Source of the DNA: an uncultured Alteromonadaceae bacterium
GTDB lineage: Bacteria > Pseudomonadota > Gammaproteobacteria > Enterobacterales > Alteromonadaceae
Length of the DNA stretch: 64,000 nucleotides
Assembly (NCBI GenBank): GCA_947494925.1
Contig: CANLWS010000015.1
Location: 62,001 to 126,000 of the forward strand
Reading direction: 5' to 3'
Part shown: in pieces, positions 53,593-62,802 of the stretch
How the letters are laid out: the number at the start of each line of letters is the position of its first letter
How positions within the stretch are numbered: the first letter of the stretch is position 1
Made by a program: the position numbers and the translations under genes
Notes under the pieces: model-generated
The model's database searches: none
The model's input: only the letters and a program-made list of their open reading frames with translations
What the model was told of the DNA's origin: nothing

Positions 53593-54489
53593 GTGGAAAC
53601 GAACCATGCTGAACTTTTTATGCAACACCGCAGTGCTATGATGTCAATAGCATACCGCATGCTGGGGTCCATTTGCGAAGCAGAAGATGTTGTTTCGGAT
53701 GTCTTTATCAGGTGGGGGAAACAAGACATCAGTAAAATTCAAAATGCAAAAGCCTGGCTTTTGAAAGCATGCTCAAATGCCTCTCTGGATTTGTTAAAAA
53801 AGTCTTACAAACAACGTGAAGTGTATCCTGGCACCTGGCTTCCTGAGCCGCTAATCAATGACTTCTCTTTGTGGCAGGAAGATCCGTCAAACTCCGACAG
53901 CATAAGCACAGCGTTCCTGCTGATGCTTGAAAAGCTCAACCCAGTTGAACGCACTGTATTCTTATTACACGACGTTTTCAGTTATTCATTTCGCGAGATC
54001 TCATTAATTGTTGAACGCTCGGAAAGCAATTGCAGAAAAATAGGTGAGCGGGCGCGCAAGCGACTTCAGTCAGATAGAACCAAGTTTGATGCCCCTTCTG
54101 CCACAGATCTTGTTACGTTGGAAAGGTTTTTTACTCAGTTAAAACTGGGAGATATTGAACAGATTAAATCACTACTGGCAGAAGGCGCTGAATTCTGGTC
54201 TGACGGTGGCGGAAAAGTTTCAGCAATACCTATAGTGCTAACAGACCCGAGAAAAATCTGTAAATTCTTTATTAGCATTATCGGCCACGCTGAGCAGCGC
54301 AACGAAACCTACAAACCTGAGTTTGTGACTGTAAATCACAGGCAAGGCCTGATACTGAACAAACAATTTGACCAGGCCAACTGGCACATGGAAACCGTAT
54401 TCTCTTTTGAGTTTATCGAAGGTAAGATTGCGCGGATATACGCTGTCAGAAATCCTGATAAGTTGAAGCTAGTGCACAGGGTTTATTAG
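53593..54489 (+). CDS. ECF41-group extracytoplasmic-function sigma factor
   Basis: A 298-residue sigma factor starting at GTG 53593, immediately after the CMD stop. Sigma-2 (YRMLGSICEAEDVVSDVF) and sigma-4 (NPVERTVFLLHDVFSYSFREIS) are followed by a SnoaL-like C-terminal domain. All three ECF41 signatures are present: WLPEP (82-86), DGGGK (204-208) and NPDKL (287-291). In this group the C-terminal extension replaces an anti-sigma factor and modulates activity. The TGTCACA-N17-CGTC promoter upstream of the CMD gene is its probable target. Confidence 0.93.
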   Translation: METNHAELFMQHRSAMMSIAYRMLGSICEAEDVVSDVFIRWGKQDISKIQNAKAWLLKACSNASLDLLKKSYKQREVYPGTWLPEPLINDFSLWQEDPSNSDSISTAFLLMLEKLNPVERTVFLLHDVFSYSFREISLIVERSESNCRKIGERARKRLQSDRTKFDAPSATDLVTLERFFTQLKLGDIEQIKSLLAEGAEFWSDGGGKVSAIPIVLTDPRKICKFFISIIGHAEQRNETYKPEFVTVNHRQGLILNKQFDQANWHMETVFSFEFIEGKIARIYAVRNPDKLKLVHRVY

Positions 54490-54846
54490 ACCGCTAGCTT
54501 CAATAAATTGAATTGGTCAGTACTCAACCTGTTGTTTTTCCAGTTATTAGCGCCACCAAATTTGACTAGCCGCACAGTACCAACATAGCTCATTCACAGG
54601 AGTTGCCTTAATCAATCCCTTAACCGCAAAGCTGTTATTCATTATGACTAATTTACGTCTACTTAATGCATTGGCTAAATTGAAAGTATTGTTGAACCTT
54701 CTATATAATAACTGTTGTTTCGCTCGTCTATTGGTCGACTAAATGCTGCTTGATAGACAGATAAAGTGCCGTAATATTTCGTGTGCAATTTTAGCTGAAT
54801 TGCCAAATGTGAGATGAGCTGTGCTCAGACTGCTGGGGGGAGGACT
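54490..54846 (+). promoter_or_regulatory. Gap with a sigma-70-like promoter for the SnoaL-like gene
   Basis: 357 bp with no gene seen. TTGAAA (54680-54685), 18 bp, then TATAAT (54704-54709) form a good promoter, about 138 bp before the ATG at 54847. The leader has no clear structure. No ECF41-type motif was found here. Confidence 0.5.
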
Positions 54847-55242
54847 ATGAGTGATGAACAAGAGATTAAAGAATTGTTTAACGATTGGATAAAATCGACG
54901 ATCGAAGGAGATTTGGAGTTGGCTCGTCAATGCATTGCCGACGACGCCGTGTTTTTTGTGCCCGGCGCTGGTGAGATGGACAAGGAAACATTTGCTCAGG
55001 GTGCTGCGGGAGGATCGCCTGAAGAGTCTCCGATTAATTTTGATCTCGATAGCAAGCTTCGGGAATTGAAGGTGTTTGGTGACCAAGCTTATCTTTGGAT
55101 TGAATCGACTCTGGTATGTTCTCCAAAAAATGGGGATCCATCCACGAAAATGGCTGGGCATTCCCTTTCGGTTTTAGAAAAGCGTGATGGTCGCTGGCTG
55201 ATAATTCGGGATGCAAATACGCTGACAACGGTTCCGGAATAG
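54847..55242 (+). CDS. SnoaL-like/DUF4440 small protein
   Basis: A 131-residue NTF2-like protein from ATG 54847, which has a strong GGGGGGAGGA upstream. The opening QEIKELFNDWIKSTIEGDLELARQCIADDAVFFVPG and closing SVLEKRDGRWLIIRDANTL match DUF4440/SgcJ-like proteins with a cone-shaped ligand pocket. The fold recalls the C-terminal domain of the ECF41 factor just upstream, but a TATAAT promoter suggests separate transcription. Function unknown. Confidence 0.82.
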   Translation: MSDEQEIKELFNDWIKSTIEGDLELARQCIADDAVFFVPGAGEMDKETFAQGAAGGSPEESPINFDLDSKLRELKVFGDQAYLWIESTLVCSPKNGDPSTKMAGHSLSVLEKRDGRWLIIRDANTLTTVPE

Positions 55243-55801
55243 ATGTTATTGAGGGTGAGACATAAAATCATTCAAGATAGGCGCCAGCGCAGTTGGTGCG
55301 CATTAGTTTAAACATTTCTGTCCGCCTTAGTGTTGAGGTTCAATCAAAAAAAACCGGATATCCCCAATGTCTTGAGAGCGCTCAAAGCGGTTTATCAGAA
55401 TAGATCAAAGCATATAATCCAATACATTCGGTCGGATGTGAGCTACTGCAATTAATTACCAGACGCAATCAGAACATTCACATTGCACATCCTATTTCTT
55501 CTTCTTTTGCTCTGTCGATTCGCCTCCAAGTGAACACCCAACTATAAAAGTTAGTGGGTTAGACCGATTCTATTCAAATGACGCATTCACCTTCACAACC
55601 ACCAACTTCATAACGCTTATCCCATTAGAGAAATTTTAATTCACAAGAAGTAGCTTCCTGTTGCAAAAATATTTGGAAAAACCGCCCAAAATGACACATT
55701 TCTGTCATAAACCTCTCCAGAATTCCTCTTTTTATGCACCGTTTCTACACATTGTTTTTATAGAGTAGACGTGTAAATTTTATTTTCACCTGGTGCTCAA
55801 T
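55243..55801. other. Gene-free stretch upstream of the CotH-like gene
   Basis: 559 bp without a convincing gene. A small palindrome TTGAG-AGCG-CTCAA lies at 55372-55385. The last 150 bp are AT-rich and should hold the promoter of the CotH-like operon, but no clean -35/-10 pair is visible. I see no RNA gene or terminator here. Confidence 0.4.
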
Positions 55802-58393
55802 ATGACTCGAAATGCTTTATTTACCTGCTCTTTAATAATCGTCAGCGGCCTGTTGTTTGGCTGCGGTGGAGGTGGTGACAGCTCTGCAGAAACGCCCACG
55901 ACTGACACTCCGTCAACGGACACTCCCACTGAAGAAACCCCCACAGATGATGGAAATTCTAATGCCCTGGTGGTGAATGAAATAGTGGCTTCTGCCATTG
56001 ATGATGGCGAAGATTGGATAGAGCTTTATGCGGTTGCGGATATCGCTGATCTGTCCATTTACTCTGTTGTTGATGACAACGCAGATCACGAGGCTCAGGC
56101 ACTTCCTGCCATCGCAATGTCAGCAGGAGAATTCATCATTGTTCAGGCGATTGATGAGGAAGATACGCCACCTGAGGATCAATATTACGTCACCTTTAAA
56201 CTTGGTGGTGACGATGCAGTCACTTTGTTTGAGGACGGGGTGCAAATCCACCAATTAGATTGGGAAGATGGCGATGCTGCAGAAGGATACAGCTATGGAC
56301 TCTATGTGGATGGAGACGGCACTGCGCAAACGATGTTACCCACCCCTGGCAGTGCAAACGAAGAATTAACCGAAGAAGTGGAAATTGCCGATACCATCGT
56401 CAACAACGACGCGCAATTGAGAGTGAATGAAATCGTCGCAAAAGATTCAGACGATGGTTATGACTGGATAGAGTTTTATGCGTCCGGCGACACAACGGTT
56501 TTTCTGAGTGATTATTCAGTTGCTGACGAAGATGGTGAGCTCTATTCCCTGCCTGATACCAGCATTGCGCCGGGTGAGTTTTATCGCGTTTACGCAGCGG
56601 GCGAAGAAGTCGAAGGCCTGGAAACCGTTGGTTTTAAATTGGGTTCGTCTGATACCGTCAGTCTGTTTTCAGGTGCAGACCTGGTTGATCAACTAAGCTG
56701 GAACAAAGGGGATGCACTAATTGGTTACAGTTATGGTCGATATCCAGATGGTAGTGATGGTGTAGCCACACTAATTCCCTCATCGACGCAATCCAATGTC
56801 ATTGCATCCCATGGCCCTTTGGTTATCAATGAAGTTGTAGCTTCACAAAATGATGAAAGTGATGACTGGTTTGAACTTTATAACAACAGCAGCAATGCCA
56901 TTGTGCTTGGCGACTATCAAGTTATCGACAGCAGCGACGATCTGGAGCCGGTATCTCTTCCTGATATCACCCTGGCAGCCGGTGATTATGTGGTTATTTA
57001 CGCAGTCGATGAAGATCCCGGCGACAACTTTGTTCCTTTCAAACTCGGTAAAGAAGATGAGCTAAGTTTAATACTCGCGGATGAAACCGTGGACTATATT
57101 GACTGGCAGGATAGCGATGTATCGGCTGGCTATAGTTTTGGATTGACTGCTGATGGTGGATGGGCGACCAGCACGCTTTCACCCACTCAAGGCTTATCAA
57201 ATCAGCAAACAGTGGTATACGAAAAGGACAGCGTAGAATCGATTTATTTCGATATCGATCCCGACCAATGGCAGGACCTGTTGGATAACGCCCTTGATGA
57301 GGAGTATCACTTAACCTCTGTCACATACAAAGGCGTTACGCTGGACGAAGTGGCTATCAGAACCAAAGGTAATTCCAGTCTCAACTCAGTTGCCCAATCA
57401 GGCGGGGAACGCTTCAGTTTTAATATAGATGTCAACGAATACGTAGATGGCCAGAAGTTGCTGGGAATGAAGAAGTTTGTACTCAACAACATGTTCAATG
57501 ATCCGTCTTATATGCGTGAGTACATTGCCTATGAACTACTCGAAGAAATGGGTGTTGCCACCCCTGAGCATAGCTATGTGAATGTCTACGTGAACGGCGA
57601 ATTAAAAGGTTTGTATCTACTAGTTGAATTCGTTAACGGTGATTTTATCGAAAAGCACTTCAGCAACGCTGAGGGAGACCTTTACAAACCAGATGGCGTT
57701 GGAAGTGATCTTCAATGGATAGATGACGACTTTGCCAGCTATAGTGAAGTCGAACTAAAAACCAATGAAGAGACTTCTGATAACGGCGCATTTATGAACT
57801 TTGTTTATCAGATGGAATTTGGGGAAGGTGAGAGCGTCATCGACCAGGACTCTGTAATGCGTTACCTGGCCGTCAGCGTGGCATTGTCAAACCTGGACAG
57901 TTACCACGGTGCCCTCGCCCACAATTATTATATATACGAGCAGGATGGGGTGTTCTCTATGCTGCCCTGGGATCTGAATGAATCCTTCGGTACCTTTAAT
58001 CGAGACTGCAACCGGGTTGATATTCGTGAACTGTATATAGATGAACCCACCAGCGGTCGTCTGTCCGAGCGCCCTCTGATTGCCCAGGTGTTTGCTAACT
58101 CTGATAATCTGGACACCTATCACGAATATCTTAACCAGTTAATTGATGGACCATTGTCCAGCAGTGAATTTGCGGCAAGAGTAGCTGAAATTGCAAATCT
58201 AATTGGTGAGCACGTTGCCAATGATCCCACTGCTTTCTTTTCCTACACGGAATTCCAACAAAATCAAAATAACAGTGTTGACCGCTACTATGGCCTGACG
58301 TCATTTATTGACTACAGGGTTGCCAATATGCGTCAACAACTGAACGGTGAAATTCCATCTGCAGGCAATGGCAATGGATTCTGCGGAAACTAA
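55802..58393 (+). CDS. CotH-like lipoprotein with three lamin-tail-like domains
   Basis: 863 residues from ATG 55802 (GTG 55793 also possible). A lipobox (SGLLFGC) makes it a lipoprotein, followed by a Thr/Pro/Asp linker. Three lamin-tail-like repeats begin at VNEIVAS (~58), VNEIVAK (~202) and INEVVAS (~340). The CotH domain spans ~475-850: RTKGNSSLN (~520), NNMFNDPSYMREYIAYELLEE, NGELKGLYLLVEFV and MLPWDLNESFG (~720), the last with the metal-binding Asp. CotH proteins are atypical protein kinases of the spore coat and relatives. It precedes a VTC-DUF4956-porin set, so may phosphorylate envelope components. Confidence 0.88.
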   Translation: MTRNALFTCSLIIVSGLLFGCGGGGDSSAETPTTDTPSTDTPTEETPTDDGNSNALVVNEIVASAIDDGEDWIELYAVADIADLSIYSVVDDNADHEAQALPAIAMSAGEFIIVQAIDEEDTPPEDQYYVTFKLGGDDAVTLFEDGVQIHQLDWEDGDAAEGYSYGLYVDGDGTAQTMLPTPGSANEELTEEVEIADTIVNNDAQLRVNEIVAKDSDDGYDWIEFYASGDTTVFLSDYSVADEDGELYSLPDTSIAPGEFYRVYAAGEEVEGLETVGFKLGSSDTVSLFSGADLVDQLSWNKGDALIGYSYGRYPDGSDGVATLIPSSTQSNVIASHGPLVINEVVASQNDESDDWFELYNNSSNAIVLGDYQVIDSSDDLEPVSLPDITLAAGDYVVIYAVDEDPGDNFVPFKLGKEDELSLILADETVDYIDWQDSDVSAGYSFGLTADGGWATSTLSPTQGLSNQQTVVYEKDSVESIYFDIDPDQWQDLLDNALDEEYHLTSVTYKGVTLDEVAIRTKGNSSLNSVAQSGGERFSFNIDVNEYVDGQKLLGMKKFVLNNMFNDPSYMREYIAYELLEEMGVATPEHSYVNVYVNGELKGLYLLVEFVNGDFIEKHFSNAEGDLYKPDGVGSDLQWIDDDFASYSEVELKTNEETSDNGAFMNFVYQMEFGEGESVIDQDSVMRYLAVSVALSNLDSYHGALAHNYYIYEQDGVFSMLPWDLNESFGTFNRDCNRVDIRELYIDEPTSGRLSERPLIAQVFANSDNLDTYHEYLNQLIDGPLSSSEFAARVAEIANLIGEHVANDPTAFFSYTEFQQNQNNSVDRYYGLTSFIDYRVANMRQQLNGEIPSAGNGNGFCGN

Positions 58394-58455
58394 AAGTTTC
58401 AGGCTAATCCAAAGGATTAACAAAGTTTAAAGCGGTTCCAATTAGATTTTGTATG

Positions 58456-58482
58456 GCTGGCTCAACATTTTATTGAGCCAGC
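58456..58482 (+). repeat. Intercistronic hairpin between CotH-like and VTC genes
   Basis: Perfect 10-bp arms GCTGGCTCAA and TTGAGCCAGC around a 7-nt loop, 63 bp after the CotH stop and 41 bp before the VTC ATG. No T-run follows, so it may stabilise upstream mRNA or tune downstream expression rather than terminate. Confidence 0.5.
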
Positions 58483-58522
58483 ATCCCCAAGCGTTAGTAT
58501 TACAATTACAGAGACAGCAACA

Positions 58523-59401
58523 ATGTTTAATGAAAATACCCATGCTCTAGATATTGCCCCTGAAAAGCATTTTTTGGGCGTTGAACATCCCAAATTTGAA
58601 GAGTGTGAGTCTTATGATCTAGAGCTAATCAACGCGCTCTACCAATTGCCAAGCCATCAATTGGCCGATCTCGATAAGGCAAATTTAATGGACAGAGTAG
58701 ACGTGAAATTCATGCTGCCCATTGCATTTATGCCTTCATTGTTAACACAGCTTAAAACCCACTACAGCGTGTTAGAGATAGACGGAAATCGGATTTCCCG
58801 ATACTACAATCAATATTTTGATACCGAAAACATGCGTTTTTATCGGGATCACCACAATGGAAAACTCAATCGGTTCAAAGTTCGCCAAAGAACCTATCTT
58901 GATACCGAGACAAAGTTTCTCGAAGTCAAATTCAAGAACAATCAAAAACGAACGATTAAATCCCGAATTAACTGCACTGGCACGGAAGATCGTGAGGAAA
59001 GTTGTAATAACTTCATTTTTCAGGAGATGGGGACAGCATTCGAAGATTTATCAATCAGTCAGCATAGTGGTTATCAACGGATTGCCCTGGCCAATGAGGC
59101 CAGTGCAGAGCGGTTAACCCTTGATTTTAATCTTTGGTATCAACTGGAAAAGTCAGATCACAAAGTTCGCTTACCCGGTTTTTTTATCGCAGAGTTAAAA
59201 CAACGTAAACGATCGAAAATGTCTCCTTTTTTCCAATTAATGTCTAAAAACCAGATCTTCCCTGCCTCATTTAGCAAATATTGTATTGGTTGTGCGTTGC
59301 TTTACAAAAACGCCATCAAAACCAATCAATTTAAGGCCGTGTTAAGCCAGGTGGAAAAGTTTGCCTTATCCACTCGTCACGCCATTAATCTGAGTAACTA
59401 A
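58523..59401 (+). CDS. VTC-domain polyphosphate polymerase-like protein
   Basis: A 292-residue soluble protein with the VTC tunnel fold of polyphosphate polymerases. Basic and acidic residues expected to line the tunnel are visible: MDRVDVKFMLP, YNQYFDTENMRFY, RFKVRQRTYLDT, FLEVKFKNNQKRTIKSRI and, near the end, IAELKQRKRSK with the metal-binding Glu. In yeast VTC4 this domain makes polyphosphate from ATP while feeding it across a membrane. The next gene is a DUF4956 membrane protein, a known partner in bacteria. Start ATG has a weak ribosome-binding site. Confidence 0.87.
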   Translation: MFNENTHALDIAPEKHFLGVEHPKFEECESYDLELINALYQLPSHQLADLDKANLMDRVDVKFMLPIAFMPSLLTQLKTHYSVLEIDGNRISRYYNQYFDTENMRFYRDHHNGKLNRFKVRQRTYLDTETKFLEVKFKNNQKRTIKSRINCTGTEDREESCNNFIFQEMGTAFEDLSISQHSGYQRIALANEASAERLTLDFNLWYQLEKSDHKVRLPGFFIAELKQRKRSKMSPFFQLMSKNQIFPASFSKYCIGCALLYKNAIKTNQFKAVLSQVEKFALSTRHAINLSN

Positions 59402-59402
59402 T

Positions 59403-60026
59403 ATGACCGAACTAACCTTACCCTTTATTTTGAAACTCATTGTTAACATTATTTCCATTTCCATTTTGTGTTATGGCTGTTACCACCGTCTTAACAAAAA
59501 TTACAATGTGGCCGGATCTTTTTTGCTCTTCGGTGTAGGCATTTTTATCATCACCAATTTATTGCATGGTGTGGATATGTCGATGGAGTTTGCGTTTGGC
59601 TTATTTGCTGTTTTTACTATGTTACGCTATCGAACAGACGCCATTTCAATCAAAGAAATGACATATCTGTTTCTGGTTACGGCAATTGCCTTGCTAACTG
59701 CGGTCAGCAGCTTACGCATTCCAGAGTTGCTCATGTTAAATGGCTTAATTTGTTTGATTGCATTTATCGTTGATACCCGCTTTTTGCGCAGCAGATATCT
59801 GGTTCAGCGACTGTCATATGAACGCATCGAAAATATCAAACCAGAAAACCGGGCACGCTTATTAGAAGACTTGCGCAACAGGACAGGACTGAACGTAATT
59901 GATACAGACATCATTCACATTGATTTTTTAAAGGATACTGCAGAAATTAACGTAAAGTACTTACCCTCATCACCGGCAGATCAAGCCGGAGAATTTGCGG
60001 CAAAAACGAGCACGGAAGTAGTGTAA
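59403..60026 (+). CDS. DUF4956 membrane protein
   Basis: A 207-residue inner-membrane protein with about five membrane segments: LKLIVNIISISILCYGC, SFLLFGVGIFIITNLL, FGLFAVFTML, YLFLVTAIALLTAV and LLMLNGLICLIAFIVD. FAVFTMLRYRTDAISIKEMTYLF is the DUF4956 signature. A ~65-residue soluble tail follows. It starts 1 bp after the VTC gene, whose product it may link to the membrane, perhaps as a channel for polyphosphate. Its stop overlaps the porin ATG (TAATG). Confidence 0.87.
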   Translation: MTELTLPFILKLIVNIISISILCYGCYHRLNKNYNVAGSFLLFGVGIFIITNLLHGVDMSMEFAFGLFAVFTMLRYRTDAISIKEMTYLFLVTAIALLTAVSSLRIPELLMLNGLICLIAFIVDTRFLRSRYLVQRLSYERIENIKPENRARLLEDLRNRTGLNVIDTDIIHIDFLKDTAEINVKYLPSSPADQAGEFAAKTSTEVV

Positions 60027-61102
60027 TGAAGATAACTTTCACTAAATTAGTATGTGTTTTTTCATTGCTGCCCTGTCTTGGCGTTCAGGCTGAGGAATAC
60101 CCAACTTTGGACTTCAGCGGCAGTATTTTTCTGGATTATGACAGCTTTGACGGGTTGTTTTTAGAAAGAGAAGATGAAGGTGATGACAAATTCGAATTGC
60201 GACGTCTGAGATTTGGCGTCGAGTCTGATCTTACGCCAGATTGGTTAGTTAAACTCAAGTTTGATGCAGATGATAGTGTTGAGATAAATGATGCCTATAT
60301 CAGATACACCGGTTTTGATTTCGCCAACATCACACTTGGCAAACAAAAAGAACCCTTCGGTTTAGAGAGATTGATGAGCACTGGAAGCCTGCCTCTAATT
60401 GAACGTAGCATGATGAGCAGAGCAATATCACCCTCGCGTTCACTAGGCATTAACCTCTCAGGCAATCAAGGACCAGTGAATTGGCAAATAGGTTATTTTC
60501 AAGATGACAATGCTGAAAAAGGTAATGCTGTCACCGGCAGGCTAACCTGGACACCCTGGCAACAAGGTAAAAACTTAGTGCATCTTGGAGCAGCGTTCAG
60601 CGAGCGTAGTCTGCATGGCGAAACTTTCCGGATAAATGAAAAAATGGAAGTGAATACCGCAGACTCGCTTATAGAAGGTATCGAAATAGATGCTGACAGC
60701 CTGTCTCAGACAGGCATGGAATTTCTGTGGCAGCACAATGGGCTGGTCAATATGGCTGAATGGCAACAGTCAAAAGTCACTGCACTAGATGGCAGTGATT
60801 ACGAATATGAAGGAGGCTACTATCAGGTAAGTTATCTGTTTTCAGGTAAGAATCGCAAGTATAAAAATGGAACCCTCGGCAGCGTTAAAACCAAAAATGA
60901 CTGGGAGGCTACCCTACGTTATAGCCAGTTAAAATTACTCGAAGAAAACACTGACACCAAGATTATGTCAGTGGGTCTGAACTATATTCTGAACAAGGAT
61001 CTTAAATTTATGGCTAACTACATCAATACCGATTATGTGGAAAATGGCACAGATTTAGGCTCAGGAGATGCAGTATCGTTGAGAGTGTCGTATCGATTTT
61101 AG
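60026..61102 (+). CDS. Phosphate-selective porin O/P-like outer-membrane protein
   Basis: A 358-residue exported protein with a signal peptide ending LGVQA. The N-terminal barrel pattern (LDFSGSIFLDYDSFDG, FELRRLRFGVESDL, NITLGKQKEPFGLERL) is typical of the OprO/OprP family, which forms trimeric anion channels for phosphate or polyphosphate. The C-terminal strand ends in Phe (SLRVSYRF), as in outer-membrane barrels. It overlaps the DUF4956 stop by 1 bp, so is the last gene of the CotH-VTC-DUF4956 module. Actual selectivity is unproven. Confidence 0.87.
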   Translation: MKITFTKLVCVFSLLPCLGVQAEEYPTLDFSGSIFLDYDSFDGLFLEREDEGDDKFELRRLRFGVESDLTPDWLVKLKFDADDSVEINDAYIRYTGFDFANITLGKQKEPFGLERLMSTGSLPLIERSMMSRAISPSRSLGINLSGNQGPVNWQIGYFQDDNAEKGNAVTGRLTWTPWQQGKNLVHLGAAFSERSLHGETFRINEKMEVNTADSLIEGIEIDADSLSQTGMEFLWQHNGLVNMAEWQQSKVTALDGSDYEYEGGYYQVSYLFSGKNRKYKNGTLGSVKTKNDWEATLRYSQLKLLEENTDTKIMSVGLNYILNKDLKFMANYINTDYVENGTDLGSGDAVSLRVSYRF

Positions 61103-61227
61103 AATTAAGAGAAAATTCGCTGGGTCGTCAATTAGTCACTCATGATAACGAAAGGAATTCACGCGCTCTCACAAATCCACGCTCACAACTCTATTGCTAT
61201 TACAGGTTGTTTAATTGTAAATAAACC

Positions 61228-61255
61228 AGTGGCAAACGGCCACTAGTCTTGTTTT
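61228..61255 (+). terminator. Weak terminator after the porin gene
   Basis: Arms AGTGGC and GCCACT with loop AAACG, then AGTCTTGTTTT, 125 bp after the porin stop and before the converging hydrolase gene. The 6-bp stem is short. Confidence 0.4.
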
Positions 61256-61275
61256 ACTTCTAAGCCTATTTCTAG

Positions 61276-61998
61276 CTAACTAGTCGCTTCTATCAGAATC
61301 GAAATTAGCGCATCTGGTTCAGAAATTAATGGGAAATGCCCAGATTCCATGTGACTGAGCCCATCCACTTCCCAGCTGTTCAACATTTCATCCTGTAACG
61401 CTGGAGACAGCACTTTGTCTTTACCCGCACGAATGTAATATTTAGCTACCTTGCCGAACCTCTCCTCAGTCAGCTTCGCCTCAGCCAGAAAAGGCTCGGT
61501 GGCCTGAGAAAACAGAAAATTAGGTACTAAATTCTTTAATCTGTGTTCATCAGTTACATCGTTTAACAACAAACTTCTGACTGTGTCAGGAGCGACCGTT
61601 GCGCTGCTCTGATCGTCAGAGAAGATAACATGAGGCAACAACCCATTTTCATCACTTTGCATTAAAGTTAATGCACTCTGCCCGTTCTCAGGCAAAATGG
61701 CAGCGACGAAAATTAAACGGTCAATATTGTCTGGCACAAGTTCAGCGACCTGTGCTATCACAGCCCCTGCAAGGGAATGCCCCACCAATACAACGTTTTC
61801 CTGTTGCTTGTTGATCACGCCCACTACTTCGTTTACGTAGGCTTGCATAGTCACATCAGACAACCGCTGCAGGTTATTTCCATGACCGGGCAAATCTACC
61901 GCAGTCACTTTATTGCCAAGCTTGGTTAATGCTCTTACCACTTTTTCAAATTCCCATGCCCCACCCCATGCACCATGTACTAGAATAAAATTGTTCAT
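61276..61998 (-). CDS. Alpha/beta-fold hydrolase
   Basis: A 240-residue hydrolase opening with FILVHGAWGGAWEFEKV (oxyanion HGAW). The nucleophile elbow is GHSLAGAVIAQ (Ser75), and the catalytic His lies in MESGHFPLISEP near the end, with a plausible acid in IRAGKDKVLSP. The pattern suits the EstC/salicylic-acid-binding esterase-like branch. It lies 42 bp after the SDR gene in a minus-strand operon with the tautomerase, and is probably under the divergent LysR regulator. Substrate unknown. Confidence 0.88.
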   Translation of the reverse strand: MNNFILVHGAWGGAWEFEKVVRALTKLGNKVTAVDLPGHGNNLQRLSDVTMQAYVNEVVGVINKQQENVVLVGHSLAGAVIAQVAELVPDNIDRLIFVAAILPENGQSALTLMQSDENGLLPHVIFSDDQSSATVAPDTVRSLLLNDVTDEHRLKNLVPNFLFSQATEPFLAEAKLTEERFGKVAKYYIRAGKDKVLSPALQDEMLNSWEVDGLSHMESGHFPLISEPDALISILIEATS

Positions 61999-62040
61999 AA
62001 CTATCTCCGATTATTGTTGTGTCTGTTTTATGTGTTTGTT

Positions 62041-62709
62041 TTACCAGGGCAGGGATTCACCATTTGTATGTCTGAACGTACCGCTGGTCTTGAGCGTCAG
62101 TTCTTCAATCCGTTCAATTAGCTGCGACGCTGATTGGTCGGCAGTCAATTCACCTTGATGGTCAACCAGAGCAGTTTGTACAAACCCAGGATGTAAAATA
62201 CCGAGAGCAATATGTCGAGGCTTCAGATCAATAGCCAAAGACTTCCCTGCACTGTTCAAGGCCGCTTTTGACATACGATACCCGTAAGAACCGCCAGAAC
62301 CATTGTCCGAAATCGACCCCATACGACTGCTAATCAAGATGATCTTCCCTCCGGCCTGCAAATTATTGAGCAGAGCTTCTGTAGTCATTAGTGAACCAAT
62401 AGCGTTAACCTCAAATTGCTTTTTCAAACGCTCCACGTCGATATTGCCTAGCGCTTCCTCACTCAAAATGCCGGCATTGTTTATCAACACATCGATGTTC
62501 ACCCCTTTCATCGCATGGGTTAACCTTCCTAGATCGTGACCATTGGTCACATCAATACTGTCAATAACCTGTATATCTGTAATCAGATCCAATGCTTCCG
62601 ACCGGGTCCGACATATGGCATATACGTTTTCCCCTACACTGGCATATTGCTTTGCTAGCGCCAGGCCTATTCCCCTGTTGGCTCCTGTTATCACAATATT
62701 TTTGTTCAT
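62041..62709 (-). CDS. Short-chain dehydrogenase/reductase
   Basis: 222 residues from ATG 62709, which has GGGAG upstream; a longer frame to 62733 lacks support. The Rossmann start ITGANRGIGLALAKQ, INNAGIL, the Ser in LISSRMGS and the YRMSK pair (Tyr-x-x-x-Lys) are intact, so it should be an active NAD(P)-dependent oxidoreductase. It resembles the small Csg/YciK-like SDRs. It lies between the tautomerase (93 bp upstream) and the hydrolase (42 bp downstream). Confidence 0.9.
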   Translation of the reverse strand: MNKNIVITGANRGIGLALAKQYASVGENVYAICRTRSEALDLITDIQVIDSIDVTNGHDLGRLTHAMKGVNIDVLINNAGILSEEALGNIDVERLKKQFEVNAIGSLMTTEALLNNLQAGGKIILISSRMGSISDNGSGGSYGYRMSKAALNSAGKSLAIDLKPRHIALGILHPGFVQTALVDHQGELTADQSASQLIERIEELTLKTSGTFRHTNGESLPW

Positions 62710-62802
62710 GTGTTTGCTCCCTCTCAATTTCACGCAATTTAGTGAAACAACTGTTCAAACAATTTACCCCGCTCCAATATGAGAGCAGGGTAAAAAACAC
62801 CG

